This document shows, piece after piece, positions 1 through 10,266 of a stretch of 64,000 nucleotides of DNA. Source of the DNA: Pseudomonadota bacterium (GTDB taxonomy: Bacteria > Pseudomonadota > Alphaproteobacteria > Micropepsales > Micropepsaceae). A program made the translations under genes and the position numbers. The notes under the pieces are model-generated. The model was given only the letters and a program-made list of their open reading frames with translations, ran no database searches and had not been told where the DNA came from. The stretch lies in contig JAJZGY010000005.1 in assembly GCA_021804785.1 (NCBI GenBank), forward strand, positions 1-64,000, given 5' to 3'. Position 1 is the first letter of the stretch; each line of letters begins with the position of its first letter.

Positions 1-170
1 GCTTGGAGCTTCGGTGGGCGATGTTCGGATCAGAGCCCACACTGTGAAGAGGCTTATTTCACTGGATTTTTCGCTACGGAGTCCCGCACGAGCAGTTGAA
101 AACAGTGGGGTTGGGCGGAGGAGCTCGGCAGAAAATAAAGCATTTGGAATCGGAGATTTATATGGCCTGG
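1..170. repeat. 170-bp direct repeat, copy A
   Basis: These 170 bases recur at 1637-1806 without indels. I count about 15 mismatches by eye (roughly 91% identity), and the first 72 bases are identical. The copy starts at the window edge, so it may extend leftwards. Homology stops after the shared TATGGCCTGG. No convincing reading frame is kept between the copies, so I treat it as non-coding or relic DNA. Downstream, 171-349 shows nothing I recognise. Confidence 0.8.
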
Positions 171-349
171 CCGAAAGGGAGACTGTCGATCACTCAGATC
201 AAGCCATTGAATGCGCGCTACTTTACGCCACCGGAACTATCTGAGGTACGTTTTGACTACACTTCCAAACACTACGTCGGAATACCTGTGGTCTGACCAC
301 GAACTGAGCGTTGGCTATCGGACCGTCGTATACAATCTCAAATCAGATA

Positions 350-658
350 TCACGCTGCCAGCGCATCTTTTACTGCCTCGGGCTTCTTTTGGATGACCAG
401 AAGATAGGCGCGAACGACGGAATCGGGGCGGGTTCGTTTCTGCTCAAGGTCGCGCAGTCTTCCAAGATTAAAACCGTACCGCAGCGCGAATGCTTCCTGC
501 GTCAACCCCGTAGCTTCTCTGATTGCCTTGACATCGATGTCCTCGGGAATATGGACCTTATATTGAGTGAGGTCAGCTTCGCCTCGGGCATAAGCCAGCG
601 CCTCCTTGGCTCCCGCCAGCATTCCTTCGAACACGGTTTCTTTCTTGCGCTTCTTCAT
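350..658 (-). CDS. higA: HigA-like antitoxin, Xre-type helix-turn-helix
   Basis: A 102-residue DNA-binding antitoxin. The C-terminal half carries an Xre/HTH_3 helix-turn-helix (IREATGLTQEAFALRYGFNL), and the N-terminus is lysine-rich. Its ATG overlaps the stop of the upstream toxin gene by four bases (ATGA), so the order is toxin then antitoxin, as in HigBA/NadS-type modules. In this family the antitoxin binds and neutralises the RelE-fold toxin and represses the operon. Size and layout resemble the HigB2/HigA2 type. The pair lies between the two 170-bp repeats, which suggests mobile DNA. The family call is firm; the exact subfamily is inferred. Confidence 0.85.
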   Translation of the reverse strand: MKKRKKETVFEGMLAGAKEALAYARGEADLTQYKVHIPEDIDVKAIREATGLTQEAFALRYGFNLGRLRDLEQKRTRPDSVVRAYLLVIQKKPEAVKDALAA

Positions 659-1014
659 TTTACTCTCCGAAACAATTTTTGCTGCCCATAGGCTTCGACA
701 ATTTCCTTGGTAACCATCCTCAGCGCATTACGCTGCTTTCCGTTCAAATCGTCCCGATCCCCCTTCGAGTACGCATACAGTAGGAAGAGTGGGATCGCGG
801 GCCCTGAAAAGAAAGTTATGGCCCTATATCCACCGCTCTTCCCCTTCCCGCGACCCGCCACCCGAAGCTTTCGGCAGCCACCTGTGCCCTTTATCTCGCG
901 TCCGGCGTCAGGATTGGCCGCAAGGTAGGTCACAAGTTCACTGATCTCGTCCGGCGATATACCCGCCCGAGCCGCGGACACTTCAAAGGAAGGCGTTTCG
1001 ACCACGACCTGCAT
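655..1014 (-). CDS. higB: HigB/RelE-family toxin
   Basis: A 119-residue RelE/ParE-superfamily toxin, expected to be a ribosome-dependent mRNA interferase. Family features seen are the central GTGGCRKLRVAGRGKGKSGG stretch, the hydrophobic strand ITFFSGPAIPLFLLYAYSKG, and a basic C-terminus ending in KLFRRVK. Residues of the GxRKxR type followed by the YSKGD segment are typical of HigB-2-like proteins. It begins with ATG and is the first gene of the pair, overlapping higA by four bases. It appears intact. The target and cleavage specificity cannot be read from the sequence. Confidence 0.87.
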   Translation of the reverse strand: MQVVVETPSFEVSAARAGISPDEISELVTYLAANPDAGREIKGTGGCRKLRVAGRGKGKSGGYRAITFFSGPAIPLFLLYAYSKGDRDDLNGKQRNALRMVTKEIVEAYGQQKLFRRVK

Positions 1015-1229
1015 GATACATGCAGGTACGGAATTTCCGTATATATGTCAAGACACTTCCCGCAGATGGAGAATGGATGTGGCTTTCTTCTGACAGCAAC
1101 TTTCTTGTGTAGCTGCTCGGCGAAAAAGGTGCCGGGAGCTAGTGAACAAATGTGAAGTGCCCAAGCCGATTTGCCGCTGCAGCGGAACGACCAGCAGCCA
1201 CTCCGCGGAGCCGGCAGGATTGTGAAGCC

Positions 1230-1534
1230 ATGGCCTCCCGCATCCATGACAACATCCTGCGCATGCTGATGCAGTATCTCTCGCTCATCGGCGACACCGG
1301 CTCGATGTTCTCGGGCGGACAGAAACAGCGCATTCTGTTGGCCCGTGGGCTCTACCGCGAACCCAAAGTCCTCGTGCTGGATATGAGCACAGCGAACCGA
1401 TCCCGACACAGAATAGAGTATCACCGAACTGGTTGCCGCGCTTCCCAGCGCCCGAGTTGTCGTCGCCCACGGCGCCGCGCTCATCGCGCTGAGCCGTCAC
1501 GCGATCCCTGTTCGTGGTGTGCATTGGTCGATGT
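1230..1534 (+). pseudogene. remnant of ABC transporter ATPase (bacteriocin-exporter type)
   Basis: A fragment of an ABC ATPase domain. The first frame contains the signature FSGGQKQR, then [17 protein letters not shown], which matches the C-terminal ATPase of peptidase-containing exporters of the CvaB/RaxB type. Walker A and the membrane domain are absent. After the Walker B aspartate the expected Glu is replaced (LVLDMSTA). The reading frame then breaks: the recognisable continuation [20 protein letters not shown] is in another frame, with a stop before it. It is therefore both truncated and frameshifted, with no function expected. It shares the interval between the two 170-bp repeats with higBA. 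Confidence 0.75.
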
Positions 1535-1587
1535 TGATGTTCTTATTCGCGACAGCGTGCCGTTGATGCGCGGAGCTGAAACGCGGC

Positions 1588-1635
1588 CGCCGAGAACTCA
1601 AATCTGACGCACATTTTGACGTACAGTTCTCGGCG
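1588..1635. repeat. 11-bp inverted repeat next to repeat copy B
   Basis: CGCCGAGAACT at 1588-1598 and AGTTCTCGGCG at 1625-1635 form a perfect 11-bp inverted repeat around a 26-base centre. It ends one base before repeat copy B begins. It could be a hairpin, a protein-binding site or the end of a mobile element. The region 1535-1857 otherwise holds only this and the repeat. Confidence 0.6.
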
Positions 1636-1636
1636 C

Positions 1637-1806
1637 GCTTGGAGCTTCGGTGGGCGATGTTCGGATCAGAGCCCACACTGTGAAGAGGCTTATTTCACTG
1701 GATTTTTCACTACGGAATCCCGCACGAGCTGTTCAAAAGAGTGAAGTTAAGCGGAGGAGCTCGGTAGCAAATAAACCATTTAGAATCAGAGATCTATATG
1801 GCCTGG
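1637..1806. repeat. 170-bp direct repeat, copy B
   Basis: Second copy of the repeat at 1-170, the same length with no indels. Differences are concentrated after base 72 of the unit. The two copies bracket the HigBA pair and the ABC ATPase remnant, so the 1.6 kb between them could have been duplicated, captured or made deletable by recombination. No open frame is conserved between the copies. Confidence 0.8.
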
Positions 1807-1857
1807 CGGGCCACGACCGACGATGATGAGCACTACGTCTGCGCCCTGGCCCTATGA

Positions 1858-2235
1858 TCAGGGGAGGCGTGGGAGCGTGATCGCCAATTCCAGTTGAACC
1901 GCGACACCGTGCAGTCGCTTGTCATTCGTCCATAGCTCCGCTCCTGCCGTCAGTTTCGCCGCGGCGAGCAGATGAGCGTCGATATATCCGATCCCGCGCC
2001 CGGACAGTGCATGACGCTCGATGAAATGAAGGACTTCTGCGTCCGTCGCGACACTGGCATGGGGCAGGTCTGCTAGCGCCTTCAACACGATTTCGCACTG
2101 ACGCAAGTTGCCCAAAGCAAGTTCGCCGATGACAAAGGGGTGCGCCAGAACCATCCCTGCGTCGAGCAGCGCAGTGAGCACCTTGTCGCCCGCCCGCAGA
2201 TGGTCGACCCAGACGGACGTATCGGCCAGGATCAC
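1858..2235 (-). CDS. vapC: VapC-family PIN-domain toxin
   Basis: A 125-residue PIN-domain ribonuclease. The N-terminal MILADTSVWVDHLR carries the first catalytic aspartate. Acidic residues expected for Mg2+ binding follow around GELALG and in GYIDAHLLAAA, and ELWTNDKRL supplies the final aspartate. VapC toxins cleave RNA, often initiator tRNA or rRNA; the target here is unknown. It follows vapB with a four-base overlap, the usual antitoxin-toxin order for this family. All catalytic positions appear present, so it is probably active. It begins with ATG. Confidence 0.9.
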   Translation of the reverse strand: MILADTSVWVDHLRAGDKVLTALLDAGMVLAHPFVIGELALGNLRQCEIVLKALADLPHASVATDAEVLHFIERHALSGRGIGYIDAHLLAAAKLTAGAELWTNDKRLHGVAVQLELAITLPRLP

Positions 2236-2429
2236 GCTGCGTTAGGCCGTCGCCGTGGCGGCGCCTTCAGACCAGGCTCGCTTCCGCCCAGACGTGCTAA
2301 TCGTCGCGCGCTCTCGCGTTCGATGAGGGCGTTGAGGGCCTCGCGGACTAGGCTCGACTTTTCCTTCAAGCCCGTGAACGCTTCGGCCTTGGCAACGAGT
2401 TCATCGTCCAAGGCAAGAGTTGTGCGCAT
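2232..2429 (-). CDS. vapB: VapB-family antitoxin
   Basis: A 65-residue ribbon-helix-helix antitoxin starting MRTTLALDDELVAKAEAFTG, the common N-terminus of VapB partners of PIN toxins. The ATG at 2429 is chosen because GGAGG lies seven bases upstream. A longer reading from a TTG at 2483 adds 18 residues without family similarity. The first 50 residues should form the DNA-binding dimer. The basic, proline-rich tail (KAPPRRRPNAA) would wrap the toxin. It overlaps vapC by four bases, giving translational coupling, and such operons are usually autorepressed. Confidence 0.88.
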   Translation of the reverse strand: MRTTLALDDELVAKAEAFTGLKEKSSLVREALNALIERESARRLARLGGSEPGLKAPPRRRPNAA

Positions 2430-2737
2430 CTGCCGACCTCCATCGAGAGGCACGAATATATCATCGAATGATGTCGTATTCAATGCCGACCGCTCCTACC
2501 CGCCGACGGATGGGCGGAGGATACCAAGGCGCAAGCCAGGATAGGTTTGGCGTATCCCTCCGGGAGCGCTTGCGATTACCCATAAATTCCTGGCCGATCC
2601 GGCACCCTTCGATCGAAAATTCTTGAGTCGGAAGAATCGGTTGTGATTCTGTCTGGAGCACCCGAATCGTTTGGCGAGGTGCTCCATGCCTGGTCGAAGC
2701 GTGAATGTTGAGCTGGTCCTGATTCGGAGGACCGCCA

Positions 2738-3061
2738 ATGTGGACGAACGAGAATAGAGCGACCTAAAATCGCGATCACCTGCGATACCCAAGCGATGTC
2801 ACGGACGATGAATGGGCTTATGTCGCGCCGCTGATACCGAAAGCGAAAACCGGCGGGCGTAAACGCGAGGTCATCATCCGGGAGGCTTTCAACGGCGTCA
2901 TGTATGTGCTGAGCACGGGCTGCCAGTGGCGTTACATCCCCAAGGACTTGCCGCCAAAAAGCACGGTCTACGGTTATTTTTGCGATTGGGCGCATAACGG
3001 CGTGCTGGATCGGATCCACCACACGCTGTATGTCGCGTGTCGCGAGAACATTTTATTATAA
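2738..3061 (+). pseudogene. IS5-family transposase remnant
   Basis: The frame from the ATG at 2738 begins MWTNENRAT and meets TAA at 2765-2767. It then continues in the same frame as YPSDVTDDEW, GGRKREVIIREA, YVLSTGCQWRYIPKDLPP and DRIHHTLYV, the DUF4096-type N-terminus of IS5/IS1031-group transposases. The stop falls where relatives carry a Tyr-type codon. The frame ends at TAA 3059-3061 after about 107 codons, long before the catalytic DDE region. The copy is thus doubly dead. An 8-bp hairpin (2655-2662 with 2678-2685) upstream may belong to the element's left end. The right end is missing. Confidence 0.85.
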
Positions 3062-3147
3062 AAATCAATGATATGAGCACAATGTGCGGTCCGCATCCAG
3101 CCCTCTAGGCCTCGCTGCGGTGCCATCGCGTCACATCCATGCTAATT

Positions 3148-3217
3148 GGGTGAAAACGGGTGGACAAACGGCGGAGTTCGCCATATTAAGATCGGGTGTA
3201 AATGGGTGGATAATCGG
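3148..3217 (+). promoter_or_regulatory. phased GGGTG direct repeats upstream of fic
   Basis: Two 24-base direct repeats, 3148-3171 and 3194-3217, match at 20 of 24 positions. Each contains two GGGTG motifs ten bases apart, so GGGTG occurs at 3148, 3158, 3194 and 3204. The second repeat ends one base before the fic ATG. Ten-base spacing puts the motifs on one face of the helix, as expected for an operator. The binding protein is unknown; the Fic protein itself has a C-terminal winged helix. Confidence 0.5.
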
Positions 3218-3218
3218 T

Positions 3219-4271
3219 ATGGCGCTCGACATCACGACTCTTCGCATCACGCCCGAAATCCTGTCGCTGATCGCGGAGATCGACGAGTTCAAGGGCGCGT
3301 GGCGAGCGATCGGTCGGATCGCGCCGGAGCGGCTGTCTGGCCTCCGCCATGTCGCTACCATCGAGAGCATCGGCTCCTCGACCCGGATCGAAGGCGCGCA
3401 CCTCAGCGACCGTGAGGTCGAAGCTCTGCTCGCCAACATCCGCATCGGCTCTTTCACCACCCGCGACGAGCAGGAGGTCGCCGGCTACGCCGAGGTGATG
3501 GAGACGATCTTCGGCGCCTATGACGCGATCCCGCTCACCGAGAACCACATCCGCCAACTCCACCGCGACCTGCTGGTCCACTCGACCAAGGACGAGCGGC
3601 ATCGCGGCTCCTACAAGACGCTCCCCAACCACGTCGAAGCCTTCGACGAAAATGGCAAGAGCCTTGGCGTGGTGTTCGAGACCGCCACGCCCTTCGACAC
3701 GCCGCGCCGCATGGCCGAGCTGGTGGAATGGGTGGCCGGGAAGGAGAAGGACAGGAGCCTTCACCCGCTGTTGGTCGTCGCGGCCTTCGTCGTGGTGTTT
3801 CTGGAAATCCATCCCTTTCAGGACGGCAACGGCCGGCTGTCCCGTATCCTGACGACGTTGCTGTTGTTGCGGGCGGGCTATGCCTATGTGCCTTACAGTT
3901 CGCTGGAGAGCGTGATCGAGCAAAGCCAAGAGGGCTACTACCTGTCGCTCAGACGGACGCAGGGAACGATCCGTACCGACGCGCCCGACTGGAACCCCTG
4001 GCTGGAGTTCTTCCTGCGGGCCTTGCGGAGCCAGAAGCATCGCCTCGAAAAGAAGATGGAGCGCGAGCGAATAATGCTTGCCGCCCTGCCGGAACTGTCG
4101 GTGTTGATCCTGGAACTGGCGCGCGAGCACGGCCGGGTCACGATGGCCGAGGCCGTGAGGGTCAGTGGTTCCAGCCGCAACACGATCAAGGAGCATCTGA
4201 GATCGCTGGTCGAGCAGGGCCATTTGACCCTGCACGGGGCTGGCCGGGGAGCTTGGTATGGTCTTGCCTGA
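3219..4271 (+). CDS. Fic-family protein with C-terminal winged helix
   Basis: A 350-residue Fic/DOC protein, starting from the ATG at 3219 just after the upstream repeats; an earlier in-frame start adds only non-conserved residues. The Fic core motif HPFQDGNGRLSR starts at about residue 198 and keeps the catalytic His and the phosphate-binding loop, so AMP transfer from ATP to a protein hydroxyl is expected. S54-TRI-E58-G59 matches the (S/T)xxxE(G/N) inhibitory helix, here N-terminal (class II, self-inhibited). Residues of about 295-350 resemble a winged helix (VTMAEAVRVSGSSRNTIKEH), suggesting DNA binding. Target proteins are unknown. It appears intact within otherwise decaying DNA. Confidence 0.9.
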   Translation: MALDITTLRITPEILSLIAEIDEFKGAWRAIGRIAPERLSGLRHVATIESIGSSTRIEGAHLSDREVEALLANIRIGSFTTRDEQEVAGYAEVMETIFGAYDAIPLTENHIRQLHRDLLVHSTKDERHRGSYKTLPNHVEAFDENGKSLGVVFETATPFDTPRRMAELVEWVAGKEKDRSLHPLLVVAAFVVVFLEIHPFQDGNGRLSRILTTLLLLRAGYAYVPYSSLESVIEQSQEGYYLSLRRTQGTIRTDAPDWNPWLEFFLRALRSQKHRLEKKMERERIMLAALPELSVLILELAREHGRVTMAEAVRVSGSSRNTIKEHLRSLVEQGHLTLHGAGRGAWYGLA

Positions 4272-4418
4272 TACGCTCGCGTCCCCCGGATGCACCCTTC
4301 TCATCCGCCCAAACGCCTCACCTCGCTCTGGCAAGTATTTTTGCGCCAGGGCACGAAACGAAGTCAGGCGTAAACAAGGGCTATTCTTTCAAGGGCCTCG
4401 TTCGGTGATTCTGGACCA

Positions 4419-4643
4419 ATGGCCAGACTTCGTAAGGAACGCCCGCCGACCGCCTCCGAACAGCTTGAAGCTTTGCTCGGCCGTCCGTGGCCGTTTCCGG
4501 GACGGCCGCCCAAGCACGACCTTTCGACCTGGACCGTCACCGACGATTGGCCAGAGGATATTTCCGTCACCGAGACCGAGGTGGACGTGTTCGAGGCGTG
4601 GTTCGGCGACCTCTTCGATGAGCTGTTCGAGCCGTGCCGATGA
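4419..4643 (+). CDS. small acidic hypothetical protein upstream of recombinase
   Basis: A 74-residue protein I do not recognise. The N-terminus is basic (MARLRKERPPTASEQ), followed by a proline-rich middle (RPWPFPGRPPKHDL) and an acidic, aromatic C-terminus (VFEAWFGDLFDELFEPC). It ends 21 bases before the recombinase start and reads in the same direction, so the two are probably cotranscribed. Base composition resembles the recombinase. A small accessory protein of the integration module is a guess from position only. Confidence 0.5.
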   Translation: MARLRKERPPTASEQLEALLGRPWPFPGRPPKHDLSTWTVTDDWPEDISVTETEVDVFEAWFGDLFDELFEPCR

Positions 4644-4664
4644 GGTGAGAAGGAGACATATGCC

Positions 4665-6362
<1,698 letters not shown>

Positions 6363-6568
6363 GTCGACGAGCGTTATAGCCAACCCGAGCCAGTCCGCGC
6401 AATTGCGACCATTTTGATCCACCCCTGCACCGCTGAGCGGCCGGTTCTAGCGGTATCCCTCGCAACCGGCAAGAGCGAACGCGTGTGCAAGGGAGCAATT
6501 TTACGGATGATGCCCTGCATCACATGCCACTCCAGCCCCCGCGCCGCTAGGAGCTAGGTCAAGTGTCG

Positions 6569-8897
6569 CTACTGCCTGGCACTAGCCTCGCGGATATGCG
6601 CCAAATCGGCCATCGTCGCGAGCTGTTCTGAAGGACTGGGTGGCAGCTCAAATACCACCGAATGGATCGGAGCCTCATAGATAAATCGGGCTAGATAGTC
6701 ATTACAGATGGGTCTGGGGCTAGCCCCAATATCCATGCCAAGGCCAGACACAATATAGAGCAACCTCTGCAGTGCTCCCTGAGCACACCTCACGCCGTCA
6801 ATGTTCAACTCAACCTCACCAGACCCGTTCGACTGTCGTGTCACGTTAGCCTCAAGCTGATGTCTCCCCTCCGGAAGCGAAGCTCTCGCAGTTGCAATCT
6901 CATGCTTATGGAAAGCGTTGTAATGAAAGACAGGAAAACCTTGCTTGACGTAAATAGCGAACCCACTATTTCGACTACCTCTTGCAACCAGCGCACCATC
7001 CGGCCGCTTAGGATCATATTCAAAATCGATCAACGTCTGCCATCCCCAGAACACCGGCGGACATGCATCAGAGACAACATGAGAAATCAGCGGAAAATAA
7101 ACAAATCGCTTACGCGATGCTGGCGTTCCCCTTCTGCGCGAAGCGCGAAACAGTTCCAGTCCAAGCCGATCGTCTAGAAACGATACGCCGTACTTTTCCG
7201 CTTCCACCCACCAAACTTCAAAAAGCTCGTCTAAACGAGCAGTCTCGAAGACGGACAGATCGACACATTCCGAAAAATGGGCATCAAGATTATAGAATTC
7301 CCAATTATCTTTGTCGAATGGAACGGATTTGACATGATGAGTTTCCGCCTTCCATCCATCCAAATCCCGCGATGAGATAACATTTCGAAGTACTGCACTT
7401 TGCGACCCAAGGTAGTACCTGCGTCCCTGAAGGTAAGAACCACACTTACTCCATGCATCACCATCTGGTCAGCCTCCCCAATGGAGGAAGGCGCTGAGAT
7501 GCCTGCCGCCTCAGGGATGGCAGGTGTAACGTCTATTGCGTGGCAGAACTGTGCACGGATCTGACCGAGATCATTGATCCCCTTGGACCCCTGTATAACC
7601 ATGGGGTCGCGCACTCCCGCTCCGTGGCATTCTGTTTGTACCATTTAAGCGGAGTGTTGCCGGCCTGCGCCCAGCTCCATGGAATATTACTATGACTATC
7701 CGGTCCTCCGACGTCGTCGATAAGATCGACGGCCTCGTCGACATCTTCGGCGATCATATTAAACGTCTTCATCCTATCTGTTGTGCCCAACGCTCCGCTT
7801 TCTTGACTTGCTCCATTGTCAAAATCAATTAGGAACAAAGTATTTTCCAGTAATTTCATTTCTCCTAGAAAATCAGCAAGGCGGCCGATCTGGGCATCGG
7901 TATGCTCAAGCAGGGCGGCAAACGCTTCCTGTAGGGCACAGGCGAAGCGCTTTTCATTGTCTGACAGCTCTGCAAAAGGACGCACCCCCGGATTGTGTGG
8001 TGCAAGTTTCGTACTGGCCGGAACGATTCCCACTTCCTTTTGACGTGCAAACCATTGTTCGCGTGTCACGTCCCATCCGGCGTCAAAAGCACCTTTATAA
8101 CTTTCTCGATAGGCTCTGGGCGCCTGGTGCGGCAAATGCATCGCTCCAAATGCAAGATAAAGGAAAAGGCTTTTCAGGCATCAAACTTTGCATGTCCGCT
8201 ACGTATCGCACGCTTTGATCAACTGAATCTTCGCTTATATGATAGCCCTGCTCGGGCGAGTGCAACGACTGCACGAAATGGTTTTAGACGGTCAATTCGG
8301 AATCGAATTGATCTGTCCCTCCTTGCAGGAAACCATAGAAGCGATCAAATCCTTTTCGTAACGGCCAGTTTTCAAAGGGACCCGCTGCCGTTGCCTCCAA
8401 CATACGCGCCAGATGCCATTTGCCTGCTGCAAAAGTGCCATACCCGTCAATATCGCGTAACACCTCCACAACCGTCGTAGCCCGGGGGCTTACCCCACCC
8501 CGCGAGTTTGGATACCCCGTGTCCAAATTAGACACGCCCGCATACCAACTGCATGGTGATTGCGTCCCGTTAGATGGCAGGCGCGCGAGCCCGAACATAG
8601 CGCAGTAGTATGAAAGCTAGCATATCGCAGCCCATTAAGAGCGAAACGATCTAGGTGTGGGGTGGCAATTGCAGACCCCATAGCAACCGAGAAGCGTGAA
8701 TCCGGTATCGTCGAGCACGACAAGTACCGCATTAGCAGCTTCCGGCCTAAACTTCCGTTCGGGCCAGGTGGGCGTAGACTCGGCAACGGTTTGTGCAATG
8801 TAACCATTAAAGTCGGACCTGCGGGATGTGAGTAGCCCATGAATGGCCTCCTTGAGGCTTGCGTCTCAAAAGTCTTTTTTGGCATGCATAGTGTCAT
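6569..8897 (-). pseudogene. arylsulfatase pseudogene
   Basis: A degraded sulfatase (PF00884 type) read right to left in several frames. Recognisable in order are SAIATPHLDR and the active-site region ALCSGSRACHLTGRN, then VEVLRD and AGKWHL with KGFDRFYGFL. HLPHQAPRAY, WFARQKEVGI, HTDAQIGRL and WAQAGNTPLKWYKQN follow, and the C-terminal part includes DKDNWEFYNLD. At least three or four frame changes are needed, near 8550, 8160 and 7600, and a stop lies near 8284. The formylglycine motif C-x-P-x-R reads C-S-G-S-R, so the modification site is also damaged. A working copy would have hydrolysed sulfate esters. The last 264 codons are still open but carry no catalytic core. Confidence 0.88.
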
Positions 8898-9067
8898 TTT
8901 AAAATGCGCCGATTGCCTTAAATGGTCCCATTGGCGAAAGCCTTGCGTTCCTGCCAGATGATATCGAAAAGCTTCACCAACCTGGCGCCAGATTAGAATT
9001 AGGCATCAACGCCAAAACTGGTACGAATAGAGCTTGGACTTTACCCGGACGGAGGTTCTTTCACACT

Positions 9068-10215
9068 ATGACTTACCGCCTGTTCGGCGCCCCCCGTCGC
9101 TCTATACCGGCAAGCCACGCAGATATCTCATCTAGCAGCACATCATCTTTGAAAACATGACTGCGGGCGATCCACACTTTCGCAATTCGATATTGCCCAA
9201 GATCGGACGCTGGATCATTCCCGTACTCGAATGCCCAGATGGCACCCTCGTGCAGGACAGTTCAGAGATCATCGAATAGTTTGAAGCCGGTGGCACGGTT
9301 CCCTATCCGGCTAGACCGACAACTGCCCTGCACCGGCTGGTTGGCCAAATATTTGAGCTCTTTGGCGGAGAAGGTCTGTTGCGACCAGCCATGTATTATC
9401 GTTGGAACTTCGACGACGCCAACCTGCCATTTTTGGCGTGCGACTTTCCGGCAGCGTTGGCGCCACCGAACGCTACCTCCGACGAAAGAAGTAATATCTT
9501 TGCTATGGCAAGCCAACGCATGCGCAAGGCCATGTCCAGCTTTGGCCTAAGCGAACAGACAGCACAGGCAATTGAAGAATCATATGGTGAGTTTCTGCAG
9601 CTCCTGAATACGCATTTTCAGGGCTCGCCTTACCTGCTCGGTGGCCGCCCGACAATTGGCGATTATGGCTTAATTGCTCCACTCTATGCACATCTTGGTC
9701 GTGATCCCTTTCCTGCTCAATTGATGAAATCCAGTGCGCATCGGGTCTGGCGCTGGGTAGAGCGCATGAGTGCACCAGAACTCGACAGCGGTGAGTATGC
9801 AGGATCTGATCCGGGTCTGTTTAAGAACGATGAGGCTCCGGAAAGTCTGAAGCAGCTTCTGCGATATATAGCAAAGGACTATCTACCTGAAATCGAGGCG
9901 GTTGTGGGCTTCACCGATGAATGGCTAACCACACATCCGGAAATTGAGGCAGGAACAAATGGACTGCCGCGCGGCCAGGATCGTGTCATGGGCCAGGTGG
10001 ATTTCCTTTGGCGTGGGTACCCCATTCGCGTTGCCGTGATGCCTTACAGGCTTTCCCTCCTGCAAAAGATCCATGCCGTACTTGATCAAGCACCGAGACC
10101 GGACCGCAAAAAAATGGACGAGCTCTTGAATGAAACTGGTCTCAGTAAGCTAGGGGAGTTGCGAGCCTCAAGACGCATCGTTCGCAACAGCCATCTTGAA
10201 GTCTGGAGCGAATAG
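9068..10215 (+). pseudogene. glutathione S-transferase-family pseudogene
   Basis: The ATG at 9068 opens MTYRLFGAPRRS, a thioredoxin-fold N-terminus. The frame is lost near 9095-9100 and resumes as SLYTGKPRRY in another frame. That frame has TAG at 9133-9135 and 9277-9279, interrupting IIPVLECPDGTLVQDSSEII, which includes the glutathione-binding QDSSEII segment. From 9379 a 278-residue open stretch covers the all-helical C-terminal domain (GGEGLLRPAMYYRWNFD, LGGRPTIGDYGLIAPLYAHL). With one frameshift and two stops the glutathione site cannot be made, so I call the whole region a pseudogene. A truncated C-terminal product remains possible. Confidence 0.85.
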
Positions 10216-10266
10216 CAGCTATTTTTTGAGCTACTCAGCTGATCTCCAGACGCGCGCTCCATGGGA

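Noticed and set aside
3186-4334. 382-codon open frame on the minus strand
   Set aside because: It is antisense to fic, whose motifs are clear; GC-rich codon bias opens the opposite frame.
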